DNA of 64,000 nucleotides from Actinoplanes derwentensis. GTDB taxonomy: Bacteria > Actinomycetota > Actinomycetes > Mycobacteriales > Micromonosporaceae. The notes beneath the pieces are model-generated. The model did not search any database. It saw only the letters and a list, made by a program, of their open reading frames with translations, and was not told where the DNA came from. Position 1 is the stretch's first letter. The number at the start of each line of letters is the position of its first letter. Positions 58,341 through 64,000 of this stretch are shown in pieces. The DNA lies in contig NZ_LT629758.1 in assembly GCF_900104725.1 (NCBI RefSeq), forward strand, positions 6,152,501-6,216,500, in the 5' to 3' direction. A program made the position numbers and the translations under genes.

Positions 58341-58375
58341 GGTGGTGAGACGTTACCGGAGCCGGCTCGGTTCCA

Positions 58376-58975
58376 TCAGGCGAAGACCCCGGCGTTGTAC
58401 GACGTGAGCTTCCACCCGCGGGACTCGTCATGGTTCAACTCGGCCCAGTGACAGTTCGCCAGCCCGCGCAGGGTGCGCATCTCCTCCCGCCGCCAGCCGA
58501 GCAGGTGACCGATGCCCTGCCGGGCCGCACCGCCGTGGGTGGCGACCACGACGGTGCCGCCGAGACGGGACGCGTCCTGCAGCGCATCGGAGACCCGCTT
58601 GCCGAGATCGTCGAGGGTCTCCACGCCACCGCCGACGACGTCCGCACCGGCGGTCCACCGGGCGTGCTCGTCGGGCCGCGAGGTGGAGATCTCGGCCATC
58701 GTGAGGCCCTGCCACTCGCCGAAGTAACGCTCACGCAGCCGCTGGTCGGGCCGGATGGTCAGCCCGGTGCGGGTGGCGAGCGCGGTGGCGGTGTCGAAGG
58801 CCCGGCTCAGGTCGCTGGCGACGATCGCGGCCGGGGCCAGGCGGACCAGCAGCTCGGCGGCGGCGTCGGCCTGATCCCGGCCCCGATCGTTGAGCGGGAT
58901 GTCGGTCTGGCCCTGCACGCGGGAGCCGGCGTTCCAGTCGGTGTTGCCGTGCCGCCAGACGATGAGGCGGGTCAC
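58376..58975 (-). CDS. Histidine phosphatase (phosphoglycerate mutase family)
   Basis: This 199-residue phosphatase begins TRLIVWRHGNTDWNAGSRVQGQTDIPLNDRG, with the RHG motif and the QGQ(T)D-x-PL-x-x-x-G segment of cofactor-dependent phosphoglycerate-mutase-like enzymes. The second catalytic His is in VVATHGGAAR. Copies next to rsfS and nadD are common in actinobacteria, where they are often annotated as phosphatases of unknown substrate; a sugar phosphate is likely. The GTG at 58975 overlaps the rsfS stop (GTGA). Confidence 0.9.
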   Translation of the reverse strand: MTRLIVWRHGNTDWNAGSRVQGQTDIPLNDRGRDQADAAAELLVRLAPAAIVASDLSRAFDTATALATRTGLTIRPDQRLRERYFGEWQGLTMAEISTSRPDEHARWTAGADVVGGGVETLDDLGKRVSDALQDASRLGGTVVVATHGGAARQGIGHLLGWRREEMRTLRGLANCHWAELNHDESRGWKLTSYNAGVFA

Positions 58976-59367
58976 TGGGCTTCGGCGCCGGCTTCGGCCA
59001 GGTCGCGGTCGACGAACGGGATGATCGGGCAGTCCTTCCAGAGCTTGTCGAGGGCGTAGAACTCGCGCTCCTCGTCGTGCTGGACGTGCACCACGATGTC
59101 GTGGAAGTCGAGCAGCACCCAGCGGCCCTGCTGGTGGCCTTCACGGCGCTCCGGCTTGGCCTTCTCCGGCAGGTTGAGCAGTGCTTCCTCGATGGCGTCG
59201 ACGACTGCCATGACCTGGCGCTCGTTGGAGGCCGAGGCGATGACGAACGCGTCGGTGATGTAGAGCTGATCGCCGACGTCGATGACGGTGATGTCGTGCG
59301 CCTTCTTGTCCGCGGCGGCCTGTGCGGCGGCCATGGCCAGTTCGAGTGCGCGTTCGGTGACGGGCAA
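58972..59367 (-). CDS. rsfS: Ribosomal silencing factor RsfS
   Basis: This 131-residue factor binds L14 of the large subunit and blocks subunit joining during starvation. Diagnostic sequences are ADKKAHDITVIDVGDQLYITDAFVIASASNERQVMAVVDAIEE, GRWVLLDFHDIVVHVQHDEEREFYALDKLWKD. The start is a TTG at 59367 with GAGGGG five bases upstream. It lies after nadD, the standard order, and is coupled to the phosphatase gene. Confidence 0.95.
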   Translation of the reverse strand: MPVTERALELAMAAAQAAADKKAHDITVIDVGDQLYITDAFVIASASNERQVMAVVDAIEEALLNLPEKAKPERREGHQQGRWVLLDFHDIVVHVQHDEEREFYALDKLWKDCPIIPFVDRDLAEAGAEAQ

Positions 59368-59406
59368 AGGGGTCCCCTCGGTCGGGTGGTCAGGACGTCA
59401 AGCGTC

Positions 59407-60012
59407 TCACACCGGTCCGGCAATACCCGAGTCCCGATACAGGCCCCGCTTGTTGATGTACTGCACGACACCGTCCGGTACCAGGTACCAGACTGGCAGG
59501 CCGGTCGCCACCCGTTTACGGCAGTCGCTGGACGAGATGGCCATCGCCGGCACTTCGACGAGGGTGACGCTGTCGGCCGGCAGATGGTCGTTCGACAGTT
59601 CGAAGCCCGGCCGGGTGACCCCGATGAAGTGCGCCAGGCCGAGCATGGTCAGCGCGTCCTTCCAGGACATGATGCGGGCCAGGGCGTCGGCGCCGGTGAT
59701 GAAGTACAGCTCGGCCGACTGCCCGTAGACCGCGCGCATGTCACGGAGCGTGTCGACGGTGTAGGTGGGGCCGTCCCGGTCGATGTCGGCGCGGCTGACG
59801 TGGAAGCGCGGGTTCGAGGCGGTGGCGATCACGGTCATCAGGTAGCGGTCCTCGGCGGGCGAGACCCGGCCCTTCTCGTACGGCTGGCCGGTGGGGACGA
59901 ACATCACCTCGTCCAGGTCGAAACGCGCCTGGACCTCACTCGCGGCGACCAGGTGCCCGTGGTGGATCGGGTCGAAGGTGCCACCCATGATTCCCACACG
60001 CTTGCCCGGCAT
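59407..60012 (-). CDS. nadD: Nicotinate-nucleotide adenylyltransferase NadD
   Basis: This enzyme of about 201 residues converts nicotinate mononucleotide to its adenine dinucleotide in NAD synthesis. The nucleotidyltransferase motif [10 protein letters not shown] is complete and the second motif [13 protein letters not shown], the usual ISST-x-x-R-x-x form, is near the C-terminus. The ATG at 60012 ([11 protein letters not shown]) is the best start; a TTG at 60030 is less likely. It follows the histidine kinase gene by 14 bp. Confidence 0.95.
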   Translation of the reverse strand: MPGKRVGIMGGTFDPIHHGHLVAASEVQARFDLDEVMFVPTGQPYEKGRVSPAEDRYLMTVIATASNPRFHVSRADIDRDGPTYTVDTLRDMRAVYGQSAELYFITGADALARIMSWKDALTMLGLAHFIGVTRPGFELSNDHLPADSVTLVEVPAMAISSSDCRKRVATGLPVWYLVPDGVVQYINKRGLYRDSGIAGPV

Positions 60013-60026
60013 GCAGAAAATATAGA

Positions 60027-61529
60027 TCAACCATCTAGGCGGCGTCGTACGGCTGTGAGCAGGTCGTTAGCGGTAAAGGGCTTTTCCAGAAGGGCCACCC
60101 CGGGGTCGAGAGTGCCCTGTGAGGCGAGAACCGGCTGGGCGTAACCGGACATGTAGAGCACCCGCGTGCCCGGCCGGACCACGACCAGCCGCTCGGCCAG
60201 CTCCTTGCCCAGCATCCCGGGCATCATCACGTCACTGACCAGCAGATCGATCTCGCCGTCGTGCTCAGCCGCCAACTCCAGGGCCTGGGCCCCGCCGTCC
60301 GCCGACAGCACCCGGTACCCGGCGCCGCTGAGGATCCGCCCGGCCACGTCGCGCAGCGCGTCCTCGTCCTCGACGACCAGCAGCGTCTCCCCGCGCGCCC
60401 CGGTTCCGGCCGGTTCCTCGGCGTCTTCGGCGGCGTCGAGAGGCGCACCGGCGGGCAGCAGCACGGTGATCGTGGTGCCGACGCCGACCTCACTGGTCAG
60501 CGAGACCTCGCCCCCGGCCTGGGTGACGATGCCGTAGACGGTGGCCAGCCCGAGGCCGGTCGCCTCGCCGTTGCCCTTGGTGGTGTAGAACGGCTCGAAG
60601 GCGCGCTCGGCCACCTCGGCGGCCATGCCCTGGCCGGTGTCGCTGACCCGCAGCACGACATGCTGGCCGAGCAGGGCGGTCTCGATCACCAGGCGACCGC
60701 CGCCGGGCATCGCGTCCCGGGCGTTGTGGGCCAGGTGGATCAGCATCTGTTCGAACTGGCTGGGGTCACAGGTGACGGACGGCAGGTCCGCGCCGGGGCG
60801 GATCACCAGGTCGATCTGCTCACCGGCGCTGCGGCGCAGCATCTCCTGGGAGCCGGCGATCCGCCGGTTCAGGTCGATCGGCTGGGGGCGGACCACCTCG
60901 CGCCGGGCGAAGGAGAGCAGCTGGTGGGTCAGGTCGGTGCCGCGGGTACCGGCCCGGACCACCTGTGCGGCGTCGGAGGCGATCATCGCGACGTCCGGAT
61001 GCGCCGACTCCGCCTCCTCGATCACGAAGTGGGCGTAGTTGAGGATCACCCCGAGCATGTTGTTGAAGTCGTGGGCGATACCCCCGGCGAGCTGGCCCAG
61101 ACTCTCCAGGCGCTGACTGCGGTGGGCGTGCGCCTCGGCCCGCAGCCGGTCCTTCTCCTCCTCGGCCCGCAGACGCTCGGTGATGTCGCGCACCACCGAG
61201 ACCGCGACCCGCCCGCGGGCGGTCTCGACGACAGTGGTGGACGACTCGACCGGCAGTTCGGTGCCGTCGCGGCGGCGGACCGTGGTGACGAGACGGCCGA
61301 GCACGCCGGGTTCGCCGTCCAGGATCTGTCGCTGCCGTTCCGGGTAGTGCATCTCGGAGTCCGGTGTCAGCAGCACCTCGACACGCTGGCCGACCAGTTC
61401 GGCGCGGGGCCAGCCGAACATCTGCTCGGCCCGGTCGTTGGCCAGCACGATGCGCCCGCCGTCCAGGACCAGAATCGCGTCCGGCGCGGCCTGCAGCAGG
61501 CCACTGGACAGCTCCTCGGACCACTCCAC
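60027..61529 (-). CDS. Hybrid histidine kinase (PAS-HisKA-HATPase-REC)
   Basis: This 500-residue soluble sensor kinase has a PAS domain (about 8-120, [34 protein letters not shown]) and a dimerisation/phosphoacceptor helix with [17 protein letters not shown]. The ATP-binding domain shows [23 protein letters not shown] and [13 protein letters not shown]-terminal receiver domain has the phospho-acceptor Asp in [10 protein letters not shown]. The AHDFNN type of H-box is typical of hybrid kinases. There is no membrane segment, so the signal is cytoplasmic. It has no partner regulator gene nearby. The start is a GTG at 61529 after GGGGGTGA. Confidence 0.92.
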   Translation of the reverse strand: MEWSEELSSGLLQAAPDAILVLDGGRIVLANDRAEQMFGWPRAELVGQRVEVLLTPDSEMHYPERQRQILDGEPGVLGRLVTTVRRRDGTELPVESSTTVVETARGRVAVSVVRDITERLRAEEEKDRLRAEAHAHRSQRLESLGQLAGGIAHDFNNMLGVILNYAHFVIEEAESAHPDVAMIASDAAQVVRAGTRGTDLTHQLLSFARREVVRPQPIDLNRRIAGSQEMLRRSAGEQIDLVIRPGADLPSVTCDPSQFEQMLIHLAHNARDAMPGGGRLVIETALLGQHVVLRVSDTGQGMAAEVAERAFEPFYTTKGNGEATGLGLATVYGIVTQAGGEVSLTSEVGVGTTITVLLPAGAPLDAAEDAEEPAGTGARGETLLVVEDEDALRDVAGRILSGAGYRVLSADGGAQALELAAEHDGEIDLLVSDVMMPGMLGKELAERLVVVRPGTRVLYMSGYAQPVLASQGTLDPGVALLEKPFTANDLLTAVRRRLDG

Positions 61530-61597
61530 GGCTTCACCCCCGTGGCCTCAGGCTACGAGGCCGTACGGTCACGGGGGTGCTGGACCGGCGAATCCGA

Positions 61598-64000
61598 TCA
61601 GGCGCGGGCGGCCAGGGCGTGCCGCATGTCGTCGTCGGCGTCCTGCACCACCCGGTGCAGGATCGGGTGCGTGCCGGGCGTCGAGAGCAGGCCGGCGGCG
61701 AGTTGCCGGGTCTGTTCCGAGACGATCACCGCGGGGTACGCCGCGATGGCGATCTTCTCGGCGCTCATCCCGCTCCGGATCCGCAGCATCGCCGGCATGT
61801 CGGTGAAGTAGCGCTCGGCGTACGGCGCCAGCAGGTCCCGCTGCTCGGGCTGCCAGAAACCGGCCGAGGTGAGAGCGGCCAGCCGGTTGGAGAGTGAGCC
61901 GTCGGCGACGATCGCGGTCCAGGCGGCCTCCTTGGCGGCCGGGTCGGGACGGGCGGCCCGGCAGCGGACGGCCCACTGCTCACCGGAGGCGCTGCGGTCC
62001 CGCTCCAGCTCGGCCTCGATCACCTCGGCGCCGATCTCACCGAGCACCGCCAGGCGATAGGTGATCAGCCAGCGCAGATCGGCGTCGACGGTCAGGCCGT
62101 CCGGCACGTTCTCGCCGGTCAGCCAGCCGTGCAGCCGGCCGGTGTCGACGGTCGCGCCGATCAGGGCGCGGGCCGCGGCGAGCTGCCGGGAGTCACCGGC
62201 CGGGACGGCGGCGATCAGCAGGTCGGCGGTCTGGGCGAGCATTTCCAGCGCGGCCTCGCGGATCTCCGGGGTGGCGTACCGGTCGACCAGGCCCCGGGTG
62301 GCGGACAGCACGTCCTCGACGATGGTCACCTCGGACTCCGCCGGCAGCGCGGCCAGCACCTGCATGACCAACTCGGCGACCGGGCGTTCGCCGTCCACCA
62401 CGGCGTCCAGGATCGAGGCCCAGATCACCGCGCGGGCCAGCGAGTCGTCCAGGTCCGGCAGCAGCCCCGGCGCGGCGGCCGCGGACTGCTCGTCGAGGCG
62501 GATCTTCGCGTACGTCAGGTCACCGTCGTTGAGCAGCAGCAGTTCGGCGACGGGCTGCCCGGCGAGATCGGCGAGCACGGTACGCCCGGAGGTGTCCAGC
62601 TCGACCTCGTGCCGGGACCGCAGGACCACTGAGCCGTCGTCCGCCCGGTCGTAGAGGCCGACTCCGATCAGGTGCGGGCGCAGCGTCGGGTACTCCGCGG
62701 GGGCGGTCTGCACGACGGCCACCTCGGCGTACGTCGTCCCGTCCCGGGTCACCTCGGCACGCAGCGTGTTGACCTGGGCGCGGCGCAGCCACAGCTCGGC
62801 CCAGCCGGACAGGTCCCGGCCACTGGACTTGGAGAGGGCGCCGAGCAGGTCGGTGAGCGTGGCGTTCCCGTACGCATGGGCCCGGAAGTGGTCGTTGAGA
62901 CCGGCCAGGAAAGTCTCGTCACCCAGCCAGGCGACCAGTTGTTTGAGGGTCGCGGCGCCCTTGGCGTAGGAGATGCCGTCGAAGTTGAGCAGCGCCTCCT
63001 CGGTGTCGCGCACCTCGGACGGGGCGACCGGGTGGGTGGACGGGCGCTGATCGGCGCGCAGCCCCCATGCCTTGCGCTGCATCGCGAAGGTGGTCCACGC
63101 CTCGGAGAACCGGGTGGCCTCGGCGGTGACGCGGGAGCCCAGGTACTCGGCGAACGACTCGTTCAGCCACAGGTCGTCCCACCAGGCCATCGTGACCAGG
63201 TCACCGAACCACTGGTGGGCCATCTCGTGGGCGATGATGTTGGCCCGCCGCTCCCGATCACTCTCAGTGACCGCCGAGCGGGGGATCAACTCGTCCCGGA
63301 AGACGACCAGGCCCGGGTACTCCATCGCGCCGAAGTTGAACTCGGGCGCGAAGGCCTGCTGGTAGTGCCCGAACGGGTAGCGGATCTCGAACATCTCGTG
63401 GAACCGGTCCAGCGACTGCCGGGTGATCTCGAAGATCTCCGGCGCCTGCGCGTCCAGGTGCTCGGCGAGCGCGGCCCGCGCGTACAACGCCAGCGGAATG
63501 CCGTCGTGTTCGGCGGTGACCGCGTGGTACGGCCCGGCGATCAGCGTGGCCAGGTAGGTGGAGATCCGCTTGGTGGGGGCGAACTCCCAGCGGCCGGCGT
63601 CGGCGGAGACCAGGGCGCCGTTCGTGGCGACCAGCCACTGTTCGGGCGCGGTCACGCTCACCCGGAAGACGGCCTTGAGATCGGGCTGGTCGAAGGCGGG
63701 CAGCACCCGGCCCGCGTTGTTGATGAAGACGTGCTGGTAGAGATAGGTGTTGCCGTCAGCCGGGTCGACGTAGCGGTGCAGACCTTCGCCGTCGTTGCGG
63801 TACCTCATGGTCGCGTCGACGACCAGCTCGTTCTCAGCGGCCAGACCGGTCAGCTCGAGACGGGAGCCGGTCCAGGCGGCCGCTGGGACGGCCGCCCCGT
63901 TGAGCGTCATCGAGGCGACCTCGACCGGCTCGAACTCCAGGAACGTGGCAGCACCGGCGCGGGCACGGAACCGCACCACCGCACGGGATCGGAAGGTGTC
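61598..64000 (-). CDS. pepN: Aminopeptidase N (M1 family), N-terminus outside the window
   Basis: At least 801 residues of an M1 zinc aminopeptidase are present; the frame continues past 64000. The zinc site HEMAHQW with the downstream Glu in LWLNESFAEYLG is intact. The substrate-recognition motif reads FGAMEYPG, with Tyr in place of the usual Asn of GAMEN. The C-terminal ERAP1-like helical domain follows. It removes N-terminal residues from peptides in the cytoplasm. The start cannot be seen. The ATG at 63979 is internal, because the upstream DTFRSRAVVRFRARA is family sequence. Confidence 0.93.
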   Translation of the reverse strand, partial: DTFRSRAVVRFRARAGAATFLEFEPVEVASMTLNGAAVPAAAWTGSRLELTGLAAENELVVDATMRYRNDGEGLHRYVDPADGNTYLYQHVFINNAGRVLPAFDQPDLKAVFRVSVTAPEQWLVATNGALVSADAGRWEFAPTKRISTYLATLIAGPYHAVTAEHDGIPLALYARAALAEHLDAQAPEIFEITRQSLDRFHEMFEIRYPFGHYQQAFAPEFNFGAMEYPGLVVFRDELIPRSAVTESDRERRANIIAHEMAHQWFGDLVTMAWWDDLWLNESFAEYLGSRVTAEATRFSEAWTTFAMQRKAWGLRADQRPSTHPVAPSEVRDTEEALLNFDGISYAKGAATLKQLVAWLGDETFLAGLNDHFRAHAYGNATLTDLLGALSKSSGRDLSGWAELWLRRAQVNTLRAEVTRDGTTYAEVAVVQTAPAEYPTLRPHLIGVGLYDRADDGSVVLRSRHEVELDTSGRTVLADLAGQPVAELLLLNDGDLTYAKIRLDEQSAAAAPGLLPDLDDSLARAVIWASILDAVVDGERPVAELVMQVLAALPAESEVTIVEDVLSATRGLVDRYATPEIREAALEMLAQTADLLIAAVPAGDSRQLAAARALIGATVDTGRLHGWLTGENVPDGLTVDADLRWLITYRLAVLGEIGAEVIEAELERDRSASGEQWAVRCRAARPDPAAKEAAWTAIVADGSLSNRLAALTSAGFWQPEQRDLLAPYAERYFTDMPAMLRIRSGMSAEKIAIAAYPAVIVSEQTRQLAAGLLSTPGTHPILHRVVQDADDDMRHALAARA

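Overview
The window is a contiguous piece of chromosome from a high-GC actinobacterium, most likely a Micromonosporaceae member of the Actinoplanes type. This rests on very high G+C, heavy use of GTG starts, ATGA/GTGA stop-start overlaps, many leaderless promoters (a TAnnnT box 6-7 nt before ATG), and the conserved actinobacterial gene order glyS - zur - uppS - recO - era - corC - ybeY - phoH - rsmE - dnaJ - hrcA - hemW - lepA - rpsT - holA - comEC/comEA - rsfS - nadD. No phage, plasmid, insertion sequence, rRNA, tRNA or CRISPR array is visible.

Layout. 0-6 kb: the start of glycyl-tRNA synthetase, small membrane and monooxygenase-like proteins, then a complete zinc operon (znuA-znuC-znuB, SmtB-type ArsR regulator, Zur) with a Zur-box-like site in front. 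6-10 kb: an epoxide-hydrolase-like enzyme and a TPP-riboswitch-controlled ykoE-ykoD-ykoC thiamine-precursor ECF transporter. 10-20 kb: an accessory stretch with a beta-propeller membrane protein, two helical proteins that look like type VII (ESX) secretion partners, an autoinhibited Fic protein, a Tat-exported PHP-domain protein, an MTHFR-like enzyme, an aldo/keto reductase, and a VapB antitoxin beside a decayed VapC. 19-32 kb: a thiamine-binding protein, HAD hydrolase, uppS/recO, a DUF4097 lipoprotein, an acyltransferase, and the era - cdd-like - corC - ybeY - phoH block. 32-46 kb: GH3 glycosidase, methyltransferase, rsmE, dnaJ and hrcA with CIRCE, hemW, enoyl-CoA hydratase, a lysozyme-like membrane protein, a truncated sensor, GlsB and LepA. 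46-64 kb: rpsT, holA, comEC, comEA, a PrmC-like methyltransferase, DegV, rsfS, nadD, a hybrid histidine kinase and the larger part of an M1 aminopeptidase.

The main structure not explained by genes is repetitive DNA. A 39-bp nested palindrome (outer arms GTGGTGAG/CTCACCAC, inner arms GGTTCGA/TCGAACC) occurs six times at three loci, and its clustered copies are spaced 60-61 bp apart. Separate tandem arrays with units of 12-13, 17, 23 and about 25 bp sit between genes, and in-frame minisatellites lie inside era and in the gene after holA.

The housekeeping genes here serve translation, ribosome maturation, heat-shock control and metal/vitamin supply. The accessory genes are inserted between these conserved blocks. 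All calls come from reading the sequence without database searches. Start codons were chosen from ribosome binding sites, stop-start overlaps and leaderless -10 boxes.
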